Source: Anaeramoeba flamelloides (lineage: Eukaryota; Metamonada; Anaeramoebidae). From it: a stretch of 64,000 nt of DNA. Shown here one piece after another: positions 45,401 to 55,500 of this stretch. Location: contig JANTQA010000075.1 of the NCBI GenBank assembly GCA_027625915.1, forward strand, positions 744,001-808,000, read 5' to 3'. Position 1 is the first letter of the stretch. Each line of letters starts with the position of its first letter. A program made the translations under genes and the position numbers. The notes under the pieces are model-generated. The model was not told where the DNA came from and did no database searches. It worked only from the letters and a program-made list of their open reading frames with translations.

Positions 45401-48400
45401 ATAAAAATTAGTAAAAATTAGCTTTTTTTAGATTCTTTTGTTGCTCTTATTTTTCTATCCAGGTGAAACAAGTCACAAGTGTTTAAAAAAACTGTTTTTT
45501 TATAGTTTGAATATTTCAATTTAAAGGTATCTTTATTGACCAGTGGAAAATTATGAGACTATTCTTTGGAAAACGTTAATTTTTTACTACCTTTTTACAA
45601 TTAAAAAAGTGAACTCATTTTTTTTTTGTTGACTGTGGGCATACTTTATAGAATAAATCCAACAAATTCACAACTTTGGTAAATTTGAAGAGATAATATA
45701 CTAGTATTTAAAGAATAAATGAGAGACAATTTTCACTTCATCTTGGTATTTTTCTTTTGACTGATAAAGTGAATCCAAAGAAATAAAATGTAAATTGAAA
45801 TCGTTGTAATTTTTATTGTTTATATTGATAAATTTTTGGTGAATCATTAATTTTAAATAAAAGTCCCTTTGAAGAATTGTAAAACAAAAATAAAAGGTGT
45901 GAAATTTTTATCCCATTTATATTTCAAATGCCAGTATATCAATCACAAATTAAATACAATCAAATTAAATGGATTTTGTAGTGGAGGTTCAATGTTCTGC
46001 TTCAAATTAAAGAAATTTAAACATGCGGATAATGAAAATAAGAAACGAGTAATGATTATTTAAAATTTGATTTTTTGGAATTGAGAATTCTTGGATTAAA
46101 CTTTTTTTTTTATGAGATTTTTTTGACAATTAATTATATTCTTTGAAACTTTTTTTTTAAAATTAGATTTTTTTGACAATTAGCGATCCTTTGATTTTTG
46201 TTTTTGTTAATTACATTTTTTCAAAATTGAGAGATTATTTGAAACTTTTTTTTTTAAATTTAATTTTTTGAAATTAAGAATCTTTTGAAACTTTTCTTCT
46301 TGGCTGTATTTTTTAAATTGTGAATATTTGATTTTTTTTTATTGTTTAAAATTTTTGTAAATGGGAATTTTTTTTTTTTTTATTTGTATTTTTGAAATTG
46401 ATCTGCTGTGATATTTTTTTTGTTTTTTTAGATTTATTGTCCTTGAGATCTTGTAACCCTTTTTTTTGATTTGATTTTTTTTCAAGATCTTATCCGAAGA
46501 AATTTTTTTTGTTATTTGAATTTTGTCAATCAAAAGAAGTGCTATTTAAGAATACCCTTTTTGGTCTCAAGTTATCTCTTGAGTATGGAGTAAATCCATG
46601 TTAAATGACTATACCCTTAAAGCAATTTTTATTGCAAAGAAATCCAGCATGTTTTTAAAGTTAATAGTTAAGAACACCACGGATGTTATTTTGTTGGGTT
46701 CTGATTTATTCTTTTGAAATGGCAGGGGTTTTTTTTTTTTCATTACTGTTATTTTCCAATTCAAAAATGAAAATTTTTTGTTCAATTTCAAACAATATTT
46801 TGCAAATTAATGGTCGAAAAAACCAAAGATCTTAATAAAATCAATTGAAAATTTTTAGAAATTTTATTAAGCTTTCTTAGTTAACTCTAAGACAAATTTT
46901 TTACTGTGCTAATTTGATTGAAACAGTTATAATTAATATTCATTTTGGAACTTGAAATAAAAATTTTTCATTTCTTAATTGGAGAATAATAGTACTCTTA
47001 TTTTCCAATTAATAATATGAAAATTTTTATTTCAAGTTTTTAAAATCGTTTTGGCTACATTATTTGAGGAAAAACAGAAAGAACACTATAAAACCAATTA
47101 TAAACGATCTTTCTTAAGATTTATTTAAGCTTCCTTATTATATTTTGGGATCATATTTTAATTACTGGTATTTGAATTCTAAATGGGAAAGAATTTTCAC
47201 TTCCTTTTCCATTTTTTTTTTTTATAAATATAGTTCTTAAAGAAAGAGGTTCTCGATCTATGTTCTCTTAAAAAAGAGAAATTAAAAATGAAGTGAAAAA
47301 AAATCCCATTTATTATTCAAATACCAGTAGTATAATTTGAATTTAACAGTTGTCAAAACCAATATTAGAACCATAAATTTTTGATTACCATATCCTCAGA
47401 TGTTTGAGACAATCTTCAAAATATACAGGCACCCCTTACCTAACACATTTACAAAATACGAGACAAAAAATAAATCAACAGTCAATACAGTCGTTTTCAA
47501 TAAGTGAGGACTTTTTGATCGAGCAATTTCAAAAAAGTAAAAACTTTCTTTTGATAAATTTTTTCAGAATTAAAACTTTTATCAAGTTTTATGTTTTAAA
47601 AAAGTGAAAACTTTTTTGGAATTAAAACTTTTCTCATAGTTTAATGTTTGAATAAAGTGAAGGATCAACTTTTAAATGTGGTGTAGGGGTTGGGGTGTGA
47701 AGGGAAGTACCTTATTTTAAAAATAATTTTCACACTTTATTAAAACATAAAACTTGATAAATGTTTTAATTCTGACAAAATTTATCAAAAGAAAGTTTTT
47801 ACTTTTTTGAAATTTCTCGATCAAAAAAACAAAATGAATTGAAATCTCTGTGTTGTGTGTTATTTTTTGTTTTGTGTTTGGAAAATGTTTAGGTAAGGGG
47901 TGATTGTATGCTATTATTTTCCAATTAAAAAATGAAAATTTTTAGTTCACTTGCCAAAATATTTTTCTAATTTCTAAGCTGAAGTAAAACCCAAAGACCT
48001 TGACAACATCGTTTAGAAATGATATTTTTAGACAATATATTAAACTTTCCTAGTTAACTCTAAGACAAAATTTTTACCCTGGTAATTTGATTGTAACAGT
48101 TATAATTAATATTCATTTTGGAACTTGAAATAAAAATTTTCATTTATTAATTGGAAAAAAACAGTATTTTGAAGATTGTCTCGGCGATCTTTTGAGTCTC
48201 TCAAAGATCTGAGGATATGGTATAATTGTTCAATGTAATGTAAAATGACTTTTTGAAGAAAATTGGTTGCTTTAAATTTAAAACGGAAAATTGGATATAT
48301 ATTAAAGACAAGTCTTATGACTTGAAGTTCAACGAAAGAATTGCTTTTTTTTATACTACAAAAAATCTCGTGACTTTAACAAAGCTTTTCACTTTTTGCA

Positions 48401-48822
48401 ACGCATTTCCCTTTAAAAGTGTTGAAAAGTATTTGAAAGGTTTTGTAAATTGTCTGAAAGTGTTGAAAGTTAGAAAAGGCTGAAAGCTTGATAAAAGTCA
48501 TGAGATTTTTTGTAGTGTATTCAAAGGCCCACAAACCTTTTTTTTGAAGTTCTTTTGTTAATTTTTTTTTTTTTGGTCAAGTAAAGAAACAAGAGTAGTG
48601 TTTTTGTTGCATTTGTTTCAAAAAAGAAAGAATATTACATAAGGTATTCATTTTATAAAGATTTCCTGCCCGTTTAAATAGAGTGAAACTTTCTTGATAC
48701 TTCTCATAACCAAAGAAAAGAGATCGACTGGACATTTTTTTTTTGGCTTTTTGAATCATTAAATCTGCTCTTTCTGTTCGTTGGAGTTTTCTTTTTTGCT
48801 TTGATTCGAGTTTTTTGTTCAT
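39406..48822 (-). CDS. NAPA: Alpha-SNAP (Sec17-like), 3 exons
   Basis: Exons are 48822-48639, 43526-43226 and 39823-39406, giving 300 residues, close to the 295 of animal alpha-SNAP. Introns are 5112 bp (GTAATA...AAG) and 3402 bp (GTATAT...AAG). The first junction rebuilds NLYKMNTLWKKAAEAYISAA, matching [20 protein letters not shown], and the second rebuilds EDKTFASRKIKLKIAYMKAL. TPR-like helices continue with GRFEIAAKYQKQVAEIYE and WSAKEYFYRAGILHMCLGD. The SLFFGY segment (about residue 34) corresponds to the membrane-touching FF loop. The C-terminus EELL has the terminal leucines needed to stimulate NSF. Alpha-SNAP binds SNARE bundles and recruits NSF to recycle them. A TTTCAG acceptor-like site ends 19 bp before the ATG, so a 5' untranslated or extra coding exon may precede it. 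Confidence 0.9.
40469..40726. mobile_element. TTATAACA-rich element (family 3), copy 2, inverted
   Basis: This is the reverse complement of 27129-27392, with the same CCCTAATAAA and TTATTAGGG ends and the same order of internal words, such as AAAAATCATCATTTAAAAGG. A few small differences and a 6-bp shorter length suggest moderate age. A target duplication is not evident. Confidence 0.8.
41351..41981. mobile_element. TTATAACA-rich element (family 3), diverged copy 3 with hairpin inside
   Basis: It begins CCCTAATTGAAAC and ends TTTTTTTTATTAGGG, with TATAACAC-type words on both sides of a 160-bp hairpin. The greater length (about 630 bp) and weak left end suggest a diverged copy into which other sequence was inserted. 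The left boundary is tentative. Confidence 0.5.
41741..41900. repeat. Near-perfect 76-bp inverted repeat with 7-nt loop
   Basis: The arm 41741-41817 reads TTCCATCCCTACTGTGAAAA at its outer end and is matched by the reverse complement 41825-41900 with only one base of length difference next to the loop (41818-41824). This is one of the most exact palindromes in the window. A frame is open through the left arm, but it is not conserved elsewhere. Confidence 0.97.
42024..42388. repeat. Nested palindrome and hairpin module, copy 1
   Basis: A first hairpin (42024-42105) has arms beginning GGTTTTCCAGAATTTAAA around a TTTG loop. A longer palindrome follows, from GTTAGCTTTTCTTGAG (about 42108) to CTCAAGAAAAGCTAG (about 42367), with a perfect inner hairpin at about 42213-42284 (AGAAATAAACCGAAAATTT and its inverse). 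Two GAAAATCGATAGATTTTC mini-hairpins lie in the left arm. It ends with GGCACTTGACGGCACTCTA. The same modules recur at 58.9-60.6 kb. Confidence 0.85.
45318..45395. repeat. Short dispersed repeat shared with 27395-27466
   Basis: Both segments read AGAAT(A or C) then ATAGAAT, ACATCAAATTAA, ATTTAAG and CCAAATTT in the same order and strand, about 75 percent alike by eye. Function unknown. Confidence 0.5.
45701..45934. mobile_element. MITE family 1, copy c (234 bp)
   Basis: The left end CTAGTATTTAAAGAATAAAT and right end ATTTCAAATGCCAG are diverged family 1 termini, with inner ACAATTTTCACTTC and its counterpart. TA borders both ends. The longer interior distinguishes it from the 163-166 bp copies. 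Confidence 0.7.
45960..46612. repeat. T-rich dispersed repeat, copy 2
   Basis: Same orientation and order of phrases as 11130-11860, including TTAAAGAAATTTAAAC near the start, GAAACTTTTCTTCTTGG in the middle and CTTGAGTATGGAGTAAATCC at the end. It is about 80 bp shorter, mostly from shorter T runs. Confidence 0.8.
46746..46992. mobile_element. MITE family 2, copy a (247 bp)
   Basis: It begins CTGTTATTTTCCAATTC and ends TTAATTGGAGAATAATAG, each flanked by TA. Inverted ends extend about 40 bp (AAATGAAAATTTTTTGTTC and its counterpart GAACTTGAAATAAAAATTTT). The interior AGTTAACTCTAAGACAAA matches the copy at 47911-48164. A further family 2 left end starts immediately after it at 46995, sharing the TA, so a truncated copy abuts it. 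Confidence 0.82.
47165..47327. mobile_element. MITE family 1, copy d (163 bp)
   Basis: It begins CTGGTATTTGAATTCTAAAT and ends ATTATTCAAATACCAG, flanked by TA on both sides. The GGGAAAGAATTTTCACTTC core and its inverse AAGTGAAAAAAAATCCC match. This is the best preserved family 1 copy in the window. Confidence 0.88.
47426..47906. mobile_element. Foldback element with ends CAGGCACCCCTTACCTAA (481 bp)
   Basis: The left end CAGGCACCCCTTACCTAACA and the inverse of the right end (CAATCACCCCTTACCTAAACA) match, and TA flanks both sides, suggesting a Tc1/mariner-type target site. Internal inverted arms continue (ACAAAAAATAA and inverse; TTTTGATCGAGCAATTTC and inverse; ACTTTCTTTTGATAAATTTT and inverse), so the whole element can fold back. 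A short plus-strand frame is present but resembles no transposase. Confidence 0.8.
47911..48164. mobile_element. MITE family 2, copy b (254 bp)
   Basis: It runs from CTATTATTTTCCAATTAAAA to TTAATTGGAAAAAAACAG with TA on the right. The interior (AACCCAAAGACCTTGACAAC, AGTTAACTCTAAGACAAA) matches the reverse complement of 62848-63099 closely. It is inserted beside the foldback element inside an older palindrome. Confidence 0.85.
48354..48518. mobile_element. 165-bp element with CACTACAAAAAATCTC-like ends
   Basis: The right end, read inward, is CACTACAAAAAATCTCATGA, and the left end is ACTACAAAAAATCTCGTGAC; inverted similarity continues to AAGCTTT over about 35 bp. The CACTACAA start resembles CACTA (En/Spm-like) termini, but the target duplication is unclear, so this affiliation is tentative. 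It lies about 120 bp from the alpha-SNAP exon 1 splice donor. Confidence 0.6.
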
Positions 48823-51800
48823 TAACAAATCGAGTTTTAAATGTCTGAAAAAAAGAAAAAAATAACTATTTCTTTTTGTGTTTTTAAATTAACGAAACAC
48901 AATTAGAAAATGGGAAATAACAAAAATTAATGAGAAAAGAAGAAAAGAGGTGATAAAACTCAAAAATTCATCTTTGTTTAGTTTTATTGATCTGAATTAG
49001 GATGTGATAATTCCGGAAATAATCATTATCAGGCAATTTAATTGGAAAAAAAAAAAGAATCTGATCTGAAAACTACATGAGTAATCAACTTTATCAGGGT
49101 AAGGTTGTGTCTGGTGATTAATGACAATACATTTAATTTTTGAAAAACTTAAATTTCCCAATAATTTACTTTTTTCAGAAATAAGTTTTTAAGGTTGTAT
49201 GTTTGAAACAAATTGCTCAGATACACCACAAATGTTCACCAATCATTTTATAATGGTTAAGTTTCTTTGGATCTTTTATCCAAAGATTAAAATAAAGTAT
49301 TTTCGAAAAAATGAAACACCTAAATTAAAAATTTTCAGTTTATTTTTCCTCTATTTGGAATTAATTTGTTATTTTTATAAAGATACAAATGGTTGTCTGA
49401 GTTTTTCTCTTTAAAGTTCTGATCATTAAAGTATAGAAAGTTTTTTTTCACCCCAGAGTGTTATTCTACAATTTTCATTTTTTAGTGTTTCTTCATTTGG
49501 TAATATATCCTCTTATCGTGGAAAATATTTCAAACAAAAGCAATATTTAAAGAGGTGTGTTGTTATAATTGTTGTTGGGTGTGAGCTTTGGAGATAATTT
49601 TTATTGTATCTCTTTGAAAATTTAGTTGTATTTTGATTTTTTTATTTGTCAAAAATTACTTTTGATTTTTAAAAAGTTTTTAATTTTGACCAATAAAATT
49701 AAAAAATAAATTTAAGTTAAATTAAAAACTCAAAATGAATTCTACCAAGATGAAATTGAATTAATATTTAAACAAGAATTATTTCAGATATCTAAGAATA
49801 CTTATTATTGGATTTTTTTTGAGATTGTAGAATGGGATTATTTTTACAATAAAACTATTTTATATAATATTTTGAAGAACTGATAGATCTGACATTTTTC
49901 TTCTTATAATTCTAGTAGTATTTGGAATAAATAAAACCAAATATAGAATTTTATCAAAATTGTATCATTATTAAAGAATTGACAAAAAAATTAAGGTCGA
50001 CCCAATTTGTGTTTTACGTTTTTTTATTGGCAGTGGGCTAGACTACCTGTAATCAGATCAAAAAGTTGTTTCTTAAATAAAACTTGTTTATTTTTTCTTC
50101 TTGTTCACATACAACATCTGGCTAAGTACCTAATTGTATATCTCAATTAAAATATATTTTGAAAATAAAATACTAGATATATACTAATAATTTTGTCTTT
50201 GGAATCGAATATTTTCTCAATTTTTGGTAAATTTTTTTGTAATTTTTCGAAATTTTTGTTTTTTTTTTGATGATAAAAATTTTTAAAAAAATTAATTCTA
50301 TTTTTTGATGAAATATTTATAATGATTTTTCATTTTTAGAATTTCTTTTTTCTTGGTATTTGCCTATTTTTAATTCTCAGTTTCGTTGTTCTTTTAAGGT
50401 ATAGGGTTTCTAGAGTAAAATACATGTATTTTATATTGAAACATCTATTTTGCCAGATCTATATTGATTATTTTAGCAACGGTATTTTTTATTTATTTAT
50501 TTTTTTTTTTTTTACATTAAAATTTCACTGAATAAGTCCTTTGTGACTTGCCAGACAATTAATCAAATTATCTGAAACACCTTTTATTTTCAAACACATT
50601 TAAATTGTAAAGTAATGATCTTGGAAATATTCTCCAATTAGGATTAAAAAAATCAAATTATATGTCATTTTTGTCGAAAAATTCATAAAAATTTTTGAGA
50701 TACCTAAACATCAATACTTATTAAGGGACAAGATTATGAAAAAGAAAAATAATCATAATTTTCTATACGAAAAAAATGAAGATTATTTCGAATATTCCCA
50801 ATAAACAACTCTAATTTAAAATATCACATAGCCTATGCTTTTTGACCATTAATTTACTAGAATTGTTCTATTGTCTTCATAAATCTGAATAATTTCTTAA
50901 AAGTGATAATATTATTGTACTTTTTTATATTTTGTGTTAATTATTGTTTTTTTATTTGTGTGAAGTTACCAATAACGTTTTGAATATGATTAAATTTACT
51001 CTATTTGATTTTTTGAAGAGAATCCACTTTTAAAAATAACATTAAAAATTTACTTTATTTTTGTGTATCATTTTTTTTTTTTGTTAAAATCATTTCTCTC
51101 AAAACATAATTGTTTTTTTTTTGCTGGCAGATTTGGATTTAGTTTTTTTACGGAATGTTTGGTGAGATTTTGCATTAAAAGATAAAAAATAAATCTGAAA
51201 AAATCGTCATTTTTTACAATACAAAAAATTTATTATTTTCTAAGGAGAAAATGATCGTTTAATTAGACTAAATTGGATACTTTACAAATTTGGTTCAATA
51301 AAAAAGACTTTCTAAGGCTTTTTGCAAATATGAACCTAACCAGAAAATAAAAAAAAAATAAAATCTAATTTTTTTCATTTTTTCGCACTTTTAACCTTTT
51401 TGATGAAAAATAGAAACCTTCTTAACACCATTCACATAGCAAAAAGAAATAACGGCAACTTATAGGAAATTCTCCATGTATTTCACTTTTTATTCAGAAT
51501 TAAAAATCTCAAAAAGTTTTTATCCCATCTTACTTTTTCATTTTTAGAAATGTGGACAGATAAAAGTCAAAAAAGTATGCCCTCATTTCCTTATTATATT
51601 TTAAAGAAGAAATATTTGGGAGAATAAACAACAAAAAAACCATGATAAAACACCTAATAAGTTGGATTTCTTTGTCAAAATTATTTGTTAAAGATGAAAA
51701 ATCAACTTTTTTTTTCAAAAAAATGAAAAAATGATTATTTTTAAATTATTAAAATACATCAGTTTATTTTGAGAAAATTTAAAATTATTACCCAATATTC

Positions 51801-52511
51801 CAAACAAAATGAATTAATATTTTCTAAATATTTATAAATATCCAAGGTCTAGTGTCCAAAGTAAATTTTAATCAAAACCTATTCACACAAGGATTTCTAA
51901 TTGCAAATAATTTGGGATTAAAAAAAAAAAAAAACATTATTTAAATCATTTTCAAGTAGGTTTGAGGCCTTCGAAACAAGTAGGCACCACAATTACAAGC
52001 CAATATTTTTTTTTCTAATTCTAATAATCTTCTATTCACTATTTGTTGTTTCTAAAGCCAACATTCAAAATATTTTGAATGATTCAGAAGAGAAATTAAG
52101 AATAATTTATTTGTTTTTTCAATAAAATACTATTTGTTGCAAAATAAATGAAAGAAAATTTTCACTTAGCTTTCACAAAAAGATTTTTCAAATCATGTAA
52201 CATTACAAATTAAAAAATCTGTAAAGAAGAATAGGCTATTAATTTTACTTTAGAAATGTTGACTTTCTCTATTTATTTTCATTTTAGAATTTATAATTTT
52301 TTGAAATCTGAATGAAAATTTTGATCTTTTTAATATTCAATTAACAGTAACACTCAACCTAAAACATAATCTTTAATAAAAATATAAAAACATCCCTTGA
52401 AATTTTATTTTTGAAATCCAAAAAAAGCTGTGCCTTATTCGAATTTATTCTTGAAAAACTCTTTATTTTTTAATGATTTTTTCTTATTTTTTCCACGAGA
52501 AAGAAATTTGA
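48823..52511. other. Divergent intergenic region between alpha-SNAP and the sorting nexin
   Basis: This 3.7 kb separates two genes transcribed away from each other. A pyrimidine-rich acceptor-like TTTCAG site on the minus strand close to 48842 hints at an upstream alpha-SNAP exon, but no matching exon could be placed. The rest is AT-rich sequence in which I see no repeat element or RNA gene. Confidence 0.55.
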
Positions 52512-55500
52512 ATGAGCCAAGTTGATCAATACTTTCTCGCATTTATAAATAGATCTGAGTCTGAATATAGTGGGACAGAGACTGATAGTGAAAATATTAA
52601 TAATCAAGGCACAAGCGAAGACATATCTTCAGAGTATGCACAAAGATCGAATATTAATCCTTATCAGCAAAACGAATCTTCTTCTTCGGGAAATGAATTT
52701 CTGAATCTTGTAATCTTGACTTTTCCGTTTTCTTTTTCTTCTTTCCGTGTTAAAAAATGAAATATCCAAACCAGAACAATAAACAACAAAAATCAAAAAA
52801 ATAAAAAACCAAAAATCATAAAAAAAAACATTCACAACACAACAGAAGACAAATTTATGATGAAAATGAAATCGGAAAAAATTTCCAAAACCAAAGTGGT
52901 AGCTCAAAATCTAGTGTGGAAAGCTCTGAAGGATCTGAAAACAAGAATTATGATCGCACCAGATCTGGTAGTGGTAGTGAAAGTGTCACAAGTGAAGAAG
53001 AGACCAAAGAAACCAACAAAAATGATCGGGCAAAAGAAATAGACACTGTTCTAATTGGCGGAGAAAATGCCAATTTTACAATCAAACTTGAAATAGGACA
53101 AAGCGAAAGCACGAAATTGACTTCCTTTTTAACTTATGGTGTAATTACTACCGTTGACAATTCTTTTGGTATCACCACAAATTCGAATTCTCAAAAAAGA
53201 AAATTCACAACATTTACAATAAAAAGAAGAAGAAAAGATTTTATTTGGCTTGTAAAGAGCTTATCTCAAAACTTTCCTGGTGTCATAATCCCAACCTTAC
53301 CAGCCAAAAAAATTGATCCCAAGTTAAGCCAAGAATTTACAGAAATTAGGAGAACGAAATTAGAGCATTTTTTTAATGAAATTGCACAGCACTCTTTCTT
53401 ACATTTTTCAAATGACTATAGAAAATTTTTATCACAAGAAACACCCAATTTGTATAAAATCAAAACAGAAAAAATCGTTTCGAAAAATGGTTTTACAAAA
53501 TTACACGAAATGTATAATGAATATGAAATAGAAAGTGGAGATATGGAATATATTAATATTCAACAAAAAAATTGGAATATCTTTTTACCTGTTCTGGTTT
53601 GAATTTGGATTTTCTTTTTTTACTTCAATATTTAAGCTTTATTCACAACTTTGTTCTTTTTGTGTGGAAAAAGAAATTAATTAATAAAAAAAATAAAAAC
53701 GTTTTAAAAAAGTGAAGACAAAACAGTTTGAAAAGACCTTGTATAAAAATGTTATGTTTATTCTTTTGAACTCTTTTGTACCCCCTTTTTAAAACATTTT
53801 TGTTTTGACTTGTTAATAATAAATTTAGAATGTGACCAACAAAAGAAAAAGAAAAAAATTTAAGGTATTTCCAAAAAAGTGGTGCATTTTTTTTTTATAT
53901 TTCATAAAAAAAATCATCTTTGTTAGTGGAGTATATCCTTTGATAAATTAGTAAATTGGTTTTAATATTAATACAGGTTGAATCAATGACTATTGGATTT
54001 ATTTTAAAATATGTTAATTAAAATATTTCTAAAAAACGAAAAAAAATTGTACTTTTTTTGGCAAAACAATGCATTAACAATTTCAATAAAATAATGGAAA
54101 TATGTTAAGGGCACAAACAGTTTTTGAAAGAAAAAAATACTGTTATAATTTTTCAATTCAATTGGAAATTTTATCGAGATTTAAGGACCATATCAAATCA
54201 AAGCCACTGAAAGGTACATATGTGTCAAAAAAATTGATGAATTATGCTGGTTGTCTCTTTAGATCTCAGAAGAACTATTTAATTTCAAAAATTTTAGGAA
54301 TTATAAATTTTTCCTGATCAGATTCTTAATTGTAAGTTGATAATGTTGTCCAAACACAACCATTTTTGATAAGAGTTGATTTTTTCAAAGGTTTTTATTG
54401 GAAACTAGACAATAATTGCCTTTGAAGAAAAATAAGGATTGGGATGTGGCTTTTAGTACCAACTTATAATTTTGTTTTTGATCTTACAAATTACTCAAAT
54501 TTCGAAAATAATTTTCAAATTAAATAGTTCTTCTGAGATCTAAAGAGACAACCAGCATAATTCATCAATTTTTTTGACACATATGTACCTTTCCGTGACT
54601 TTATTTGATATGGTCCTTAACCTCTTAGAAAACATAAATTTAGGATTCAAAAGAAAAAAATAATCACCAATTTTCACTCTTGAAAAAAGATCATATAAAA
54701 TCGAGATCAGAAATTTTAATATCGATTATTTATATAATGTCATAGTAACAAATTGAATTATTATGTGAAGAATCAATAAATGGTTGTTAATAATTTCTAT
54801 ATTTAAATAGTTTTATTCGAATAGGGTTTAAAAGATATATTTTAAAAAATAAGTTTGTCACACTTTTTTGGAAATATCTTATATCCTCCCTGTAGGATAC
54901 AAGCGAAATACCTTTATCGTCTGAAATTTATGTAATAAACCAATCTTAAAAAAATCAAAAAAAGAGGTGTAACATATATAATAAAATTAAGAAAAAAAAA
55001 ACTTTTAAAAAAATCTGCAATTTATTCTTTTTGTACATAATTAAATTTAACACAGAAACTAACTAATGTGATAAAAAAGACAATTTATACTATATAATGA
55101 ATCTTTATTTACTATATATGCCTTAATATATGTCTTAGGTTACAATTTCTGTACTATTTTATTTTTTTTTTTCTTTTGGGTATTTTGTTCAATAAAGCAT
55201 TCCTTCAATTTTTAAATAAAGTGCTTTACGTTTTTCAAACATATTTTTTTCAAAAATACTAACTTTGCAGTATGTAATTTTTTTTCTCGTAAAAAAAATT
55301 TTAAGCTGATCAGTTTCAAAACAAAAGTTTTATAATTTGATGAGGAATCAATGGAATGGTCCTTGTTTTTGAAAATTAAAGAAATATATTTCAAAAAAAT
55401 TTTTAAAATGTGATTTGAGTCCGGTGATAATGTACTAAAATTAGCTATTGTTTTAGCAATAAATAAAACAATTCAAGAAGTAAAAGGTATCTATTGGTTC

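Larger units (their letters stand above)
47386..48222. mobile_element. Composite: outer palindrome split by two inserted elements
   Basis: The left outer arm (47386-47423, TACCATATCCTCAG, then GAGACAATCTTCAAAATA) is the reverse complement of the right outer arm (48165-48222), apart from a 17-bp extra piece on the right. The two arms meet exactly at a TA in the centre of the palindrome. Between them lie a 481-bp foldback element and a family 2 element side by side. The outer element was therefore an intact hairpin before the insertions. Confidence 0.8.
43527..48638 (-). other. Alpha-SNAP intron 1 (5112 bp), repeat-filled
   Basis: This is the longest intron in the window. It contains two family 1 elements, the second T-rich dispersed block, a family 2 pair and a nested composite, each listed separately. 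The part from 43560 to 45300 shows only AT-rich DNA with two copies of an AAAGGGCACA word (about 44000 and 44502). Confidence 0.85.

Noticed and set aside
47404-47607. Plus-strand frame in the 47-kb foldback
   Set aside because: It spans repeat arms and shows no helix-turn-helix or catalytic acidic motif.
54102-54317. Plus-strand frame in the 1-kb element, considered as a transposase remnant
   Set aside because: It runs through one arm of an inverted repeat and has no transposase motif.
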